From Sphingomonas sp. TZW2008 (GTDB lineage: Bacteria > Pseudomonadota > Alphaproteobacteria > Sphingomonadales > Sphingomonadaceae): 64,000 nucleotides of DNA. Where the stretch lies: NCBI RefSeq assembly GCF_002117915.1, contig NZ_BDJB01000007.1, forward strand, positions 124,001 to 188,000, written 5' to 3'. The position numbers and the translations under genes were made by a program. Positions 27,496-42,747 of this stretch are shown one piece after another. The notes beneath the pieces were generated by a model. The model was given only the letters and a program-made list of their open reading frames with translations. It was not told where the DNA came from and did not search any database. Each line of letters opens with the position of its first letter. Within the stretch, counting starts at the first letter, position 1.

Positions 27496-28287
27496 ATGGC
27501 TGATTACGAAACGATCCTGACGGAGAAGAAGGGCGATGTCCTCGTCATCACGCTGAACCGCCCCGAGCGGCTCAACGCGGCGTCGATCCAGCTCGCCGAG
27601 GACCTGACGGTCGCGCTGTACGATCTGCAGGGCGCACGCGCGGTGCTGCTGACTGGCGCGGGCCGGGCATTCTGCTCGGGCGCCGATCTGCAGGCGCGCG
27701 GCGGCGGCGACAGCGTGGTGAAGGGCGGCGACACCAGCCACCGCGCGCTGATGAACTTCTACAACCCGCTGATGAGCCAGATCATGAACCTGTCGGTGCC
27801 GGTCGTCACCGCGGTGAACGGCCCGGCGGCGGGCGTCGGCTGTTCGATGGGGCTGTCGGGTGATTTCGTGTTCGCCGGCAAGAGCGCGTACTTCCTCCAG
27901 GCATTCGTCAACATCGGGCTGGTGCCCGACGGCGGCTCGACCTGGCTGCTCGCCAAGACGATCGGAAAGGCGCGCGCGACACAGATGATGATGCTGGGCG
28001 AGCGGATCGGCGCCGAGCAGGCCGAGCAATGGGGGCTGATCTACAAGGCGGTCGACGACGCCGCGCTTATGGACGAGGCACTGGCGATGGCGACGCGCCT
28101 CGCGAGCGGGCCGACCGTCGCACTCTCGGCGATGCGCAAGAACATCCAGGTCGCGCTCGACGGCACGTTCGATCAGGTGCTGCGCGCCGAGGCCGAGGGC
28201 CAGCGGCTCGCGGGCGGTTCGCAGGATTCGCGCGAGGGCGGCCTCAGCTTCCTCGAGAAGCGCAAGCCGGTGTTCAAGGGCCAGTGA
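27496..28287 (+). CDS. Crotonase-fold enzyme, PaaG-like (enoyl-CoA isomerase type)
   Basis: A 263-residue crotonase. Oxyanion-hole segments: RAFCSGADLQA and NGPAAGVGCSMGLSGDFVFAGKSAYFLQAFVNIGLVPDGGSTWLL. Aligned to rat crotonase, both hydratase glutamates are replaced (GGCE by GVGCS, QPEI by QAFV), while the Asp of GLVPD, catalytic in PaaG-type isomerases, is present. It is therefore more likely an isomerase than a hydratase. It lies inside the methylmalonyl-CoA operon, where a crotonase is not required for propionyl-CoA conversion. It may feed propionyl-CoA from beta-oxidation; that is inference. Confidence 0.85.
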   Translation: MADYETILTEKKGDVLVITLNRPERLNAASIQLAEDLTVALYDLQGARAVLLTGAGRAFCSGADLQARGGGDSVVKGGDTSHRALMNFYNPLMSQIMNLSVPVVTAVNGPAAGVGCSMGLSGDFVFAGKSAYFLQAFVNIGLVPDGGSTWLLAKTIGKARATQMMMLGERIGAEQAEQWGLIYKAVDDAALMDEALAMATRLASGPTVALSAMRKNIQVALDGTFDQVLRAEAEGQRLAGGSQDSREGGLSFLEKRKPVFKGQ

Positions 28288-28290
28288 TCC

Positions 28291-28325
28291 AAATTTCCCC
28301 TCCTGCCTGCGGGAGGGGAGTTTGA
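28291..28325. repeat. Palindromic intergenic element (REP-like)
   Basis: CCCCTCC (28297-28303) and GGAGGGG (28312-28318) form a stem with an 8-nt loop (TGCCTGCG) in the 51-bp gap between the crotonase and mutase genes. TTTCCCCTCC...GGGAGGGGA elements of this form occur as dispersed repeats in sphingomonad genomes. Only one copy was noticed here. Confidence 0.45.
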
Positions 28326-28338
28326 TGGGACAATAGCA

Positions 28339-30572
<2,234 letters not shown>

Positions 30573-30576
<4 letters not shown>

Positions 30577-30962
30577 GGCTGCTCGCGGCACCGGCAGGCC
30601 TGGTTTGCGGCGCGCTTCTCTGCGCCACGCCTGCCGCCGCGCAGACGCAGGCGCAGATGAACGCTTCCGCCGGCACCGACTATCGGCGCGCCGACGTGGC
30701 GATGACGGCGCAGTGGAAGGCGACCTACGCCTACATGAAGCGTGAGGATGCGCAGAATGCGGCGGGTGCGCGCAGCCCGGGCTATGCCGCGGCGACGCTC
30801 GCCAGCCAGCGCGCGTGGCTCACCTTTCGCAACGCGCAATGCGCGATCGAGGCGAAGGAGGTAGAGGGCGGATCGATGGCGCCGATGGTGCGCGCCGGCT
30901 GCCTCACGCGGCTTACCAAGGAACGGACGAAGCAATTGAAAGATTTGATGTGGCGCCGATGA
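30573..30962 (+). CDS. LprI-like (DUF1311) secreted protein
   Basis: A 129-residue exported protein with a signal peptide ending near TPAAAQ. Residues about 55-125 ([69 protein letters not shown]) match the LprI/DUF1311 domain, with the two Cys that usually form a disulfide. Relatives include a lysozyme inhibitor in mycobacteria; function here is unknown. It overlaps both the mutase (GTGA) and bioB (ATGA) genes, so it is embedded in the operon although it is an envelope protein. Confidence 0.8.
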
Positions 30963-31972
30963 TCCGCACCGATTGGACACGGGCGGAGATCGCCGAACTG
31001 TTCGACCTGCCGTTCGACGAACTAATGTGGCGTGCGCAATCAGTGCACCGCGCCCATCATGCGGCAGGCGAGGTACAATTGTGCACGCTGCTGTCGATCA
31101 AGACCGGCGGCTGCCCCGAGGATTGCGGCTATTGCTCGCAGTCGGCGTCCGCCGACAGCGGCGTCAAGGCGACCAAGCTGATGGACGTGCGCGCCGTGCT
31201 GCAGAGCGCGGCGCAGGCGAAGGACGCGGGCTCGCAGCGCTTCTGCATGGGCGCGGCGTGGCGCAATCCCAAGGACAAGGACATGCCCGCCATCGTCGAA
31301 ATGGTGCGCGGCGTGCGCCAGATGGGGATGGAGACGTGCATGACGCTGGGGATGCTCACCCCGCGTCAGGCCGCGATGCTCGCCGACGCCGGGCTCGATT
31401 ACTACAACCACAATATCGATACCTCGCCCGAGCGCTACGGCGACGTCATCACCACGCGCACCTTCGGCGAGCGGCTCGAGACGCTGGAGAATGTCCGTAC
31501 CGCGGGGATCAACGTGTGCTGCGGCGGGATCGTCGGCATGGGCGAGACGCGCGAGGATCGCGTCGGCTTCGTCCACGCGCTCGCGACGCTGCCGCGCCAT
31601 CCGGAAAGCGTGCCGGTCAACGCGCTGGTGCCGGTGAAGGGAACCGTGCTGGGCAACATGCTGTCGGACACGCCGCTAGCCAAGATCGACGACATCGAAT
31701 TCGTCCGCACGGTAGCGGTAGCACGCATCACCATGCCGATGAGCATGGTGCGCCTGTCCGCGGGACGCGAGAGCATGTCGGAGGCGACCCAGGCTTTGTG
31801 CTTCATGGCCGGCGCGAACTCGATTTTCACCGGCGACAAGCTGCTGACCGCGGGCAACCGCGGCGATAGCGCCGACGCCGCGCTGTTTTCGAAGCTCGGC
31901 GTGCGGCCGATGCAGGCGGAAGAGCCGATGCGCGCACGCCGCGCCGACGCCGCGCTCGAGCCGGCTGAATAA
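30959..31972 (+). CDS. bioB: Biotin synthase
   Basis: Radical-SAM enzyme inserting sulfur into dethiobiotin. 337 residues. The [4Fe-4S] motif [10 protein letters not shown] gives Cys52, Cys56 and Cys59; the other cluster is supported by [42 protein letters not shown] and [13 protein letters not shown]. Other bio genes are absent. It sits between the mutase and the biotin-bearing carboxylase subunit, which ties cofactor supply to the pathway. Starts within the previous stop codon. Confidence 0.96.
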   Translation: MIRTDWTRAEIAELFDLPFDELMWRAQSVHRAHHAAGEVQLCTLLSIKTGGCPEDCGYCSQSASADSGVKATKLMDVRAVLQSAAQAKDAGSQRFCMGAAWRNPKDKDMPAIVEMVRGVRQMGMETCMTLGMLTPRQAAMLADAGLDYYNHNIDTSPERYGDVITTRTFGERLETLENVRTAGINVCCGGIVGMGETREDRVGFVHALATLPRHPESVPVNALVPVKGTVLGNMLSDTPLAKIDDIEFVRTVAVARITMPMSMVRLSAGRESMSEATQALCFMAGANSIFTGDKLLTAGNRGDSADAALFSKLGVRPMQAEEPMRARRADAALEPAE

Positions 31973-32054
31973 AGGTGATCGGGGAGCCTGCCTCCCCGCA
32001 TAGGGTTCGATCGCTTGCGGCGGCACGCCCGCCGCAGGCCTAGGGGAGAAGGCA

Positions 32055-34082
<2,028 letters not shown>

Positions 34083-34090
34083 TCGGTCTC

Positions 34091-34125
34091 CCGTTCCTGC
34101 CGGTCTAAGAAGCCGGCAGGAACGG
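34091..34125 (+). terminator. Long hairpin after pccA
   Basis: CCGTTCCTGCCGG (34091-34103) and CCGGCAGGAACGG (34113-34125) form a perfect 13-bp stem with a 9-nt loop, 8 nt after the pccA stop. There is no following T-run, so efficiency as an intrinsic terminator is uncertain. It marks the operon end before the efflux genes. Confidence 0.6.
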
Positions 34126-34198
34126 CGCGTGCCGCACTGCGACAAATCGCGACACTAAATTGCTGGACCGGACGGGCCGCCGCCGCCATCCCGATCCC

Positions 34199-35674
34199 AT
34201 GCAGCGTATTCGCGCCTCGCTTCTTCTGGCCGCCGCGCTCGGCGGATGCACCGTTGGGCCCGATTATCGCCCGCGCGCAGCGGGCGAGCTGGGTGTGCCC
34301 GACGCCTATTCAGTCACCGCGGCGCCGACGCGTGAGGATCTGACGCGCTGGTGGCGCGGGTTCGACGATCCCGTGCTCGGCGATCTCGTCGAGCGTGCCG
34401 CGGCGGCCAATCTCGACATCGCGCAGGCCGCGGCGCGACTGCGCCAGGCGCGCGAGGCGCTGGTGCAGAGCCGCGCGGACCTGCTGCCGACGCTCAACGG
34501 CTCGGGCGGCTACAGCCGCTCGGAGACGCTGCGCGGCGGCGGCACCGTCATCACGCTACCCGACGGCACGGTGCAGAACGTCGGCGGGGGCGGGGGCTCG
34601 AACTTTTCGCTCGGGCTCGATGCGCAATATCAGCTCGGCCTGTTCGGCGAGGTGCGCCGCACGGTAGAGGCGAGCCGCGCGCAATATGAAGCGTCGGGGT
34701 TCGACCAGGCGACCGTGCTGCTGTCGGTGCAGGCGGAGGTCGCACGCAACTACGTGCTGGCGCGGCTGTACCAGCTGCAACTCGCCAATGCGCGCGACAG
34801 CCTCGCGCTGCAGGACGACAATCTCGAGATCGCCGGCTTCCGCGTCCAGGCGGGGCTCGTCTCCAGCCTCGATCAGGAGCAGGCCCGAGTCCAGCGCGCG
34901 CAGACCGCAGCGTCGATCCCGCAGATCGAGCAGCAATACAACGCCGCCGTGTCGCGGCTGGGCGTGCTGACCGGTCAGGCGCCCGGCGCGCTCAAACCGC
35001 TGCTCGCTGCGCCGCGGTCAATCCCGCGTGGGCCGCAGACGGCGGGTGCAGGCATCCCCGCCGACGTGCTGCGCCAGCGCCCCGACGTTCGCTCGGCGGA
35101 GCGCAACCTCGCCGCCGCCACCGCGCAGATCGGTGTCGCTAAGGCGCAGCTCTATCCCGCACTCGCGATCACCGGCCGGCTCAACAGCAACGCCGGTACC
35201 TTCGGCGGGCTGCTCGAGACGATCACTGGCGGGCTGTTCGCGGGCGTGACGCAGGCGATCTTCAACGGCGGGCGGCTGCGCAGCCAGGTGCGCGGGGCGG
35301 AAGCCGCGACCGATGCCGCGCTCGCCGCGTACAAGCAGGCGGTGCTCGTCGCGCTGGAGGATGTCGAGAACGCCCTCGTCGCGCTGCGCAGCGCACAGGA
35401 GCGCGAGCGGCAGTTCGCGATCGCGCTCGATGCGGCGAATGCCTCGGCGATCCTCAGCCGCAGCCAGTATCGCACCGGCCTCACCGATTTCACGACGCTG
35501 AGCCAGCAGGAAGCGGCGCTGCTGTCGGCGCGTAACAGCGCGGCGCAGGCGCGCGGCGATCAGGCGACGGCGCTCATCCAGCTCTACACCGCGCTCGGCG
35601 GCGGGTGGGACGCGGGCGCCGCGCCGCTCGCCGATACCGATCCGCAGCGTCTCAACCAGAACGGATCGCGCTGA
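34199..35674 (+). CDS. Outer-membrane efflux factor (NodT/OprM type)
   Basis: A 491-residue lipoprotein-type TolC homolog. The signal peptide ends at the lipobox LGGC (MQRIRASLLLAAALGGCTVGPDYR), the classic NodT-family opening. Two outer-membrane efflux repeats, each with long coiled-coil helices (NLDIAQAAARLRQAREALVQSRADLLPTLNG, RQRPDVRSAERNLAAATAQIGVAKAQLYPALAITG). It forms the outer-membrane exit duct of the exporter. Translationally coupled to the adaptor gene (TGATG). Confidence 0.92.
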   Translation: MQRIRASLLLAAALGGCTVGPDYRPRAAGELGVPDAYSVTAAPTREDLTRWWRGFDDPVLGDLVERAAAANLDIAQAAARLRQAREALVQSRADLLPTLNGSGGYSRSETLRGGGTVITLPDGTVQNVGGGGGSNFSLGLDAQYQLGLFGEVRRTVEASRAQYEASGFDQATVLLSVQAEVARNYVLARLYQLQLANARDSLALQDDNLEIAGFRVQAGLVSSLDQEQARVQRAQTAASIPQIEQQYNAAVSRLGVLTGQAPGALKPLLAAPRSIPRGPQTAGAGIPADVLRQRPDVRSAERNLAAATAQIGVAKAQLYPALAITGRLNSNAGTFGGLLETITGGLFAGVTQAIFNGGRLRSQVRGAEAATDAALAAYKQAVLVALEDVENALVALRSAQERERQFAIALDAANASAILSRSQYRTGLTDFTTLSQQEAALLSARNSAAQARGDQATALIQLYTALGGGWDAGAAPLADTDPQRLNQNGSR

Positions 35675-37051
35675 TGGCGACGACGGACCTTGACGATTTC
35701 CTCGGCGTAAAGCCGCAGCCGGCGTGGCGGCGCTGGATCAAATGGCCTGCGATCGCGCTCGGCGTCATCCTGCTCGTGCTGCTCGGCATGCGCCTGTTCG
35801 GTTCCAGCGCGGAAGCGGGCTATGCCACCGCGCCGGTGCGCCGCGGCGATCTGACCGTCACCGTTTCCGCGACGGGCAAGCTCGCGCCGACCAACCAGGT
35901 GACGGTGGGCTCGCAATTGTCGGGGCTCGTCACTCGTGTCGTCGTCGACGTCAACGACCGCGTCGTCGCCGGCCAGCCGCTCGCGCTGATCGATCCCGAG
36001 CAGATCGATGATCAGATCCGCGCCGGCGAAGCGCAGCTCGCCGCCAATGTCGCGCAGGTCAACCAGGCGCGCGCCACGGTGTCCGAAGCGCAAGCGCAGC
36101 TCGCGCGGCTGCAGGAAGTGTACCGGCTGTCGAACGGCCGCGTGCCCTCGAAGACCGAACTGCAGACCGGTCAGGCCAATGCGCAGCGCGCGGTTGCCGC
36201 GCAGCGCGTCGCGGAGGCCAATGTCTCCGCCGCGCGCGCCAATCTCGCGCAGAGCCAGACGCAGCGTCAGCGCGCGATCATCCGCTCGCCCGTCAACGGC
36301 GTCGTGCTCGCCCGGCAGGTCGATCCCGGCCAGACGGTCGCCGCCTCGTTCAATACGCCGACGCTGTTCGTCATCGCCGAGGATCTGAGCCAGATGAAGC
36401 TCGAGGTCGCGATCGACGAGGCGGATGTCGGCGCGGTGAAGCAGGGGCAGAAGGCGAGCTTCGCCGTCGATGCCTTCCCCGGCCGTACCTTCCCGGCAAC
36501 GATCACGCGCGTCGATCTGGGTTCGAACCTGACCGCCAGCACGGCGAGCGCGTCGAGCAGCGGCACGGCGAGCACGACGGCGAGCACCGGGCAGGTCGTC
36601 TCCTATGCCGCCGATCTCACCGTCGCGAACCCGACGATGGAGCTGCGCCCGGGGATGACGGCGACCGCGGATATCGTCACCAGCGACAAGAAGAACGTGC
36701 TGCTCGTGCCCAATGCGGCGTTCCGCTTCACGCCGAGCGCGGCGGGCGGCGACAGCGGGCAGGGCGGCATCGCGGGTTCGCTCACCTTTCGTCCGCGCCG
36801 CGGCAATCGCGCCGAGCGGCAGGTAACGGTGGGCCGCGGCGCGCAGCAGACGGTGTACGTCAAGGGCGAAAACGGCCAGCCGCGCGCGATCCAAGTGACG
36901 ACCGGCGATACCAACGGCAGCGTGACGGAAGTGCTCTCGGGCGGGCTGAAGCCCGGCATGCAGGTCATCACCGGGCAGCTGGCGGGCGGTGACGAGGGCG
37001 CGACGCCGCGCGGTGGCGGCCAGCGCCGCCAGCGGCAGGGAGGCGGCGGCG

Positions 37052-37068
<17 letters not shown>
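35674..37068 (+). CDS. macA: MacA-type periplasmic adaptor protein
   Basis: A 464-residue membrane-fusion protein with one N-terminal transmembrane segment (WIKWPAIALGVILLVLLGMRLF, about residues 22-43). Then biotinyl-lipoyl hairpin, alpha-helical hairpin (residues about 110-180) and beta-barrel (SPVNGVVLARQVDPGQTVAASFNTPTLFVIAEDLSQMKLEVAIDEADVGAVKQGQKASFAVDAFPGR, the MacA signature). The C-terminus is an unusual Gly-rich tail (GGGQRRQRQGGGGGGGGA). It links the inner-membrane ABC complex to the outer-membrane factor. Confidence 0.92.
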
Positions 37069-37794
<726 letters not shown>

Positions 37795-37798
<4 letters not shown>

Positions 37799-39006
37799 TC
37801 TTCGGCACCACCTTCATCCTCGCGCTGCGCTCGATCCGCCGCCACCTCCTGCGCTCGTTCCTCACCACCCTCGGCATCGTCATCGGCGTCGCCGCCGTCG
37901 TCGCGATGGTGACGCTGGGCAAGGCAACGACCAGCGCGGTGCAGCAGCAGATCGCTGCGCTTGGCACCAACGTGCTGCAGATCCGCCCCGGTCAGGGCTT
38001 CGGGCGCGGCGGCGGCGGCCCGCGCCCGCCCGATTTCAAACCCGAGGACGTCACCGCGATCGAGCAGCAGGTCGCCGGCGTCACCGCCGTCGCACCGCAG
38101 GCATCGGCCACCGCCACCGCGATCTACGAGGGCGCGAACTGGTCGACGACGATCCAGGGCACCACCAACGCGGTGTTCACCGTTCAGCCGTGGCCGCTCG
38201 CGCAGGGGCGCACCTGGACGCCGGCAGAGGAGCAGGCGGGTAAGGCGGTGTGCATTATCGGCAATACCGTGCGGCAGAACCTGTTCCGGCGCGGCAGCGC
38301 GGTCGGCCAGCGGATGCGCATCGGCGCGATCAGCTGCGACGTCATCGGCGTCCTCACCGCCCGCGGCCAGGCGGGGTTCGGCGGCGATCAGGACGATACG
38401 GTGGTGATGCCGATCAAGGCCGTCCAGCGCCGCTTCACCGGCAATCGCGACGTGCGGCTGATGCTGGTTGGCGTCGATCAGGCGTATTCGACCGCCGCGG
38501 TGCAATCGTCGATCAGCGATCTGCTGCGCGAGCGGCGCAATGTCGGCGGCGGCAAGCAGGACGATTTCAACATCTTCGACACCAAGCAGATCAGCGACAC
38601 GCTGACGGGCACGACGACGCTGCTGACGCGGATCGTCGCCGCGGTGGCGGCGATCAGCCTCGTTGTCGGCGGGATCGGCATCATGAACATCATGCTCGTA
38701 TCGGTCACCGAGCGGACGCGCGAGATCGGCATCCGGCTCGCGATCGGCGCGGTGGCGAACGAAGTGCTGATGCAATTCCTCGTCGAGGCGGTGACGCTGT
38801 CGATGCTCGGCGGGCTGATCGGGCTGATCCTGGCGCAGCTCGTCATCCTCGTCGCGACACCGCTGATGCAGGTGCCGTGGACGTTCGATCCGACGATCAA
38901 CATGATCGCCTTCGCCATCGCGGCGGTGATCGGCGTCGTCTTCGGCTATTTCCCCGCCCGCCGCGCAGCGGCGCTCAACCCGATCGACGCGCTGCGCCAC
39001 GAGTAG
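37795..39006 (+). CDS. MacB-type ABC transporter permease
   Basis: A 403-residue membrane protein: TM1 (RRHLLRSFLTTLGIVIGVAAVVAMVTLG), a large periplasmic MacB_PCD domain (about residues 35-275), then three helices (AAVAAISLVVGGIGIMNIMLVSVTERTREIGIRLAIGA, the FtsX/MacB signature, through ARRAAALNPIDALRHE). With the ATPase, MacA and the NodT-type duct it forms a tripartite exporter. Substrates of the family include macrolides, peptides and siderophores; none is specified here. Confidence 0.92.
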
Positions 39007-39017
39007 CGCATCGGCAA

Positions 39018-39629
39018 TCAGGCGCGCCGGCGGGTATGGGCCTCGGGCGCGTGGACCAGCCGGCGCAACTCGTCGAGCTCGGCCGGCGTGTCGACATCGA
39101 TCAGTTCGGCCGCGGTGGCGACGACGTGCTTGCCCGCGCGGATCAGCGCGCGCGCACCGTGATCGCCGGTGATCGCCAGCAGCTCGTTGAACCGATCGCG
39201 CCCGAACAAGGCCGGCGGGCGCGGCTGGCGCCCGTCGCTCGATGCCACCACCGCGCGCGCATCGTCGGCGGCGTCGAGCAGGTTGTAGACGTGAGTCGCG
39301 GTGACGCGCGGCATGTCGGCGAGCGCGATCACCACCGCCGCGGCGTCGCGCGAGCGCGCGCAAGCGATGCCGAGCCGCAGCGAGGACGCCATGTCGGCGA
39401 TCGCCGCGTCGTTGCGCACCACGGTGTAGCCGTGCTGCGCATAGTCGATCCGGCAATTGGCGGTCACCGCGATCCGCTCGCGGAACGGCATGTCTTCCAG
39501 CGCGACCGCGACGTGCAGCCCGAGCGCACGGCCGAGGAACGGCCCGTCGAGCTTGCTACCGATGTCGCCGAACCGCGTCGACTTGCCCGCCGCGAGCAGG
39601 ACGAGGACGACGTCCTCAGCCGCGATCAT
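39018..39629 (-). CDS. MocA-like molybdenum cofactor cytidylyltransferase
   Basis: A 203-residue nucleotidyltransferase. LVLLAAGKSTRFGDIGSKLDGPFLGRAL is the nucleotide-binding loop (LxAGxSxRxG), ALADMPRVTATHVYNL the metal site and VDTPAELDEL the C-terminal signature. Enzymes of this group add CMP to Mo-molybdopterin for xanthine-oxidase-type enzymes; a GMP-transferring MobA role is less likely given the neighbouring hydroxylase. Overlaps the XdhC gene by 14 nt. Confidence 0.85.
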   Translation of the reverse strand: MIAAEDVVLVLLAAGKSTRFGDIGSKLDGPFLGRALGLHVAVALEDMPFRERIAVTANCRIDYAQHGYTVVRNDAAIADMASSLRLGIACARSRDAAAVVIALADMPRVTATHVYNLLDAADDARAVVASSDGRQPRPPALFGRDRFNELLAITGDHGARALIRAGKHVVATAAELIDVDTPAELDELRRLVHAPEAHTRRRA

Positions 39630-40539
39630 GAAACGCCTTGATCATTGCGCCCGCCACCGACAGCGCGATCTCCGCCGGCCCGATCGCACCGATATCGAGC
39701 CCGACCGGACCGTCGATCCGGTCGAGGTCCGCGTCGCTCACCCCCGCCGCCGCCAGCCGCTCGCGCCGCGCGGCGTGGCTCTTGCGGCTGCCCAGCGCGC
39801 CGACATAGCCGGTATTGGCGGCAAGCGCGGCAATCAGCGCCGGATCGTCGATCTTGGTATCGTGGCTCAGCGTCACCACGGCGGTCGACGGGCCAGGCTT
39901 GTACGCCGCCACCGCCTCGTCGGGCCAGCGATCGTCGAGCACCGTGTCGGGAAACCGCTCCTTGGTGAGGAACCGCCCGCGCGGATCGACCACTACCGTC
40001 TCGATCCCCAGCGTGCGCGCGAGCCCGACCAGCGACTGCGCGATCTGCACCGCGCCGACGACGATCAGCCGCCGCGGCGGATCGTAGCGATTGGCGAAGA
40101 CTGCCCCCGTTTCGACCGGACGAAGATCGGAATGGCCGGTCGCAAGATCGGTCGTCACCGTCAGCGACTGGCCATCGCCGCGCGCGGCGACGATGCGGTC
40201 GAACAATTCGGGGTCGAACCCCTCGGCGCTCACCGGTTGCACCATCACGCTGATCTGGCCCCCGCATGGCAGCCCGACCTCCCACGCACTGGCATCGGCG
40301 ACGCCGTACTCCTTCACCGTGAAGGGTGCGCCGGCGATCACCTGCGCTGCGGTATCGAGAATGTCGCCTTCGACGCAGCCGCCCGACACCGAGCCTTCGA
40401 AGCGCCCGTCCTCGTGCACCAGCATGTGGCTGCCACGCGGTCGCGGCGCCGATCCCCACGTCGAGACGACGGTGGCGAGCGCCATCTTCGACCCCTTCCA
40501 CGCCTGCGCCGCGGAGAGGACGGTATCGTTATCGGCCAT
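39616..40539 (-). CDS. XdhC/PaoD-family molybdenum-enzyme maturation protein
   Basis: A 307-residue chaperone that protects, sulfurates and inserts molybdenum cofactor. The N-terminal XdhC domain has LATVVSTWGSAPRPRGSHMLVHEDGRFEGSVSGGCVEGDILD and the conserved CGGQISVMV; the C-terminal Rossmann domain has LIVVGAVQIAQSLVGLARTLGIETVVVDPRGRF and TGYVGALGSRKSHAARRERL. GAVQIA replaces the common GAGHVA glycine-rich loop. Follows the molybdenum subunit after 3 nt, in the same operon. Confidence 0.92.
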   Translation of the reverse strand: MADNDTVLSAAQAWKGSKMALATVVSTWGSAPRPRGSHMLVHEDGRFEGSVSGGCVEGDILDTAAQVIAGAPFTVKEYGVADASAWEVGLPCGGQISVMVQPVSAEGFDPELFDRIVAARGDGQSLTVTTDLATGHSDLRPVETGAVFANRYDPPRRLIVVGAVQIAQSLVGLARTLGIETVVVDPRGRFLTKERFPDTVLDDRWPDEAVAAYKPGPSTAVVTLSHDTKIDDPALIAALAANTGYVGALGSRKSHAARRERLAAAGVSDADLDRIDGPVGLDIGAIGPAEIALSVAGAMIKAFHDRG

Positions 40540-40542
40540 GGA

Positions 40543-42747
40543 TCACACCGGGGGAAGCGAGGGGAGAAGCTTGTCGAGCGTCACCGGCATGTCGTAGCTG
40601 CGCACGCCGGTCGCATTGTGGATCGCGTTGACGATCGCCGCGCCGGCACCCGCGATGCCGAGCTCACCGACCCCCTTGGCGCCGACGGGATTGGCCGAAT
40701 CATCGATCTCCTCGATGAAATGCGCTTCGATCTGCGGCACGTCGGCATTCACCGCGACGTGATACTCGCCGAAATCGGGGTTCACGAACCGCCCGTTACG
40801 CGGATCGACCACTGCATCCTCGCTCAGCGCATAGGCAAGGCCCCAGACCATGCCGCCGACGATCTGGTTGCGCGCCGTCTTCTCGTTGAGCACGCGGCCG
40901 ATGTCGAACACGCCGAGCATGCGGCGTACGCGCACCTCGCCCGTCACGGCGTTGACCGCGACTTCGGCGAACTGCGCGCCGTGGCTCGCCTGGCTCGTCG
41001 CCTGCGATTCCTTGCCGGGCGACGTCTTGCCGCGCGCGGTGATCGGCGCGCCGCGCACCAGATCGCCGATCGCGCTCGTCCGCCCGCCGGCGGTAACCTG
41101 ACCGTCGAGCAGCGTGAGATCCTCCGGTGCGGCGTTCATGCGCAGCGCGAGCTCGGCAAGGATGTCCTCGCACGCCAGCGCCACCGCCGCGCACGCGCTG
41201 CCTGCGCCGAACGATCCGCCCGATCCCGCACTCGGCGGCAGATCGCTGTCGCCGATCATCACGTCGATCGCGCTCACCGGCAGGCCCAGCATCTCGCCCG
41301 CGGTCTGCGCCAGGATCGTGTATGTGCCGGTCCCGATGTCGGTCATGTCGGTGCGCAGCGTCGCGCGGCCGTCCGCCTCCAGCGTCACCTCGGCCTCCGC
41401 CTGAACGGTGAAGTTGCCGCGCAGCGCCGCCGCCATGCCCATGCCGATCAGCCACTCGCCCTCGCGCCGGCTGCCCGGCGTTGCGGCGCGCTGGTCCCAG
41501 CCGAAGCGCCGCGCGCCCTCGTCGTAGCAGTCGAGCAGGCGGCGGGTGGAGAAGCGCTTGCCCGTCGTCGGATCGACACTTGGCTCGTTGCGCCGGCGCA
41601 GCTCGATCGGATCGAGCCCGAGCTGCTCGGCGAGCTCGTCCATCGCGCACTCGACGGCGAAGGTACCGATCGCCTCGCCCGGCGCGCGCACTGCGCCCGT
41701 CGCGGGCAGGTCGATCCGCGCGAGATCGGTGCGGAAGCGACGCGCCTTGCCGGCGTAGAGCGGCAGCGTGCCGAACGGCACTGGCTCGAGGAACCCGCTG
41801 TCGTCGTTCTGATAGGCGACGCTCTCGTGCGCCATCGCGCTGATGTTGCCGTCGGCATCGCAGGCGATGCGCATTCGCTGCTGCGTCGGCGAGCGGTGGT
41901 GCACCATGTAAGCGGTTTGTCGGCGGGTGAGCGCCACCTTTACCGGACGGCCGACCTTTTCTGCGGCGATCGCGGCAAAGACCACTTCGGGGCCGACGCC
42001 CGTCTTGCCGCCGAATCCACCGCCGACATAGGGCGCGAGTACGCGCACGCGGTCCTTGTCGATCCCCAGCGCCGTCGCGATCGTGGCGGCCGCGCTGCCG
42101 ATCACCTGATTGCTCGACCGCACGATCAGCCGCTCGCCCTCCCACCACGCGGTGGTCGCGTGCGGCTCGAGCGCAGCGGGGAAGTGGATCGGGGTCGAAT
42201 AGGTGCGGTCGAACACGATCTCGGCCGCGGCGAGCGCCTCGTCGAACCCGCCCTTGTCGATCGCTGGCAGGAAGCCGAGCTTGTGGTCACGCTCGACCGT
42301 GACGTCGCCCGCGTCGAAGCGGCCCGCCTGCGCCGCGTAGTTCACCTCGACCAGCCGCGCCGCGGCGCGCGCCGTCTCCTGCGTTTCGGCGACGACCAAC
42401 GCGACGCCCTGGCCGTAGTGGAAGATCTCGTCGCTGCCGAGCGTCGCGGGCGCGCGCGAGTTGCCCTCGCCGGTCGGCATGCGCGGATCGCCGTGGATCA
42501 CCGCAATCACGCCGGGCAGCGCCTCGGCTGCCGCGGCGTCGATTCCCGTCACGTGCCCGCGCCCGATCGCCGCCGTCACCACCGCCATATAGGCGGTGCG
42601 CTCCGGTGCCTGCTCATAGGCGTAGTGCGCCGCGCCGCTGACCTTGGCCGGCCCCTCGTAGCGGTCGATCGGCTTGCCCAGCAGCCCCTGCTGCGCGCGG
42701 TCGAGCGCGGCGGGGCGGTACGGAGCGTCCATCGCGACGTCGTTCAT
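40543..42747 (-). CDS. paoC: Molybdenum-binding subunit of a xanthine-oxidase-family aldehyde oxidoreductase
   Basis: A 734-residue catalytic subunit (aldehyde oxidase/xanthine dehydrogenase a/b hammerhead and Mo-binding domains). Segments: [79 protein letters not shown] and the C-terminal [12 protein letters not shown], where the Glu (about residue 695) matches the catalytic base of the family. The cluster resembles PaoABC of E. coli; the physiological aldehyde or heterocycle is unknown. Overlaps the FAD subunit by 4 nt. Confidence 0.9.
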   Translation of the reverse strand: MNDVAMDAPYRPAALDRAQQGLLGKPIDRYEGPAKVSGAAHYAYEQAPERTAYMAVVTAAIGRGHVTGIDAAAAEALPGVIAVIHGDPRMPTGEGNSRAPATLGSDEIFHYGQGVALVVAETQETARAAARLVEVNYAAQAGRFDAGDVTVERDHKLGFLPAIDKGGFDEALAAAEIVFDRTYSTPIHFPAALEPHATTAWWEGERLIVRSSNQVIGSAAATIATALGIDKDRVRVLAPYVGGGFGGKTGVGPEVVFAAIAAEKVGRPVKVALTRRQTAYMVHHRSPTQQRMRIACDADGNISAMAHESVAYQNDDSGFLEPVPFGTLPLYAGKARRFRTDLARIDLPATGAVRAPGEAIGTFAVECAMDELAEQLGLDPIELRRRNEPSVDPTTGKRFSTRRLLDCYDEGARRFGWDQRAATPGSRREGEWLIGMGMAAALRGNFTVQAEAEVTLEADGRATLRTDMTDIGTGTYTILAQTAGEMLGLPVSAIDVMIGDSDLPPSAGSGGSFGAGSACAAVALACEDILAELALRMNAAPEDLTLLDGQVTAGGRTSAIGDLVRGAPITARGKTSPGKESQATSQASHGAQFAEVAVNAVTGEVRVRRMLGVFDIGRVLNEKTARNQIVGGMVWGLAYALSEDAVVDPRNGRFVNPDFGEYHVAVNADVPQIEAHFIEEIDDSANPVGAKGVGELGIAGAGAAIVNAIHNATGVRSYDMPVTLDKLLPSLPPV

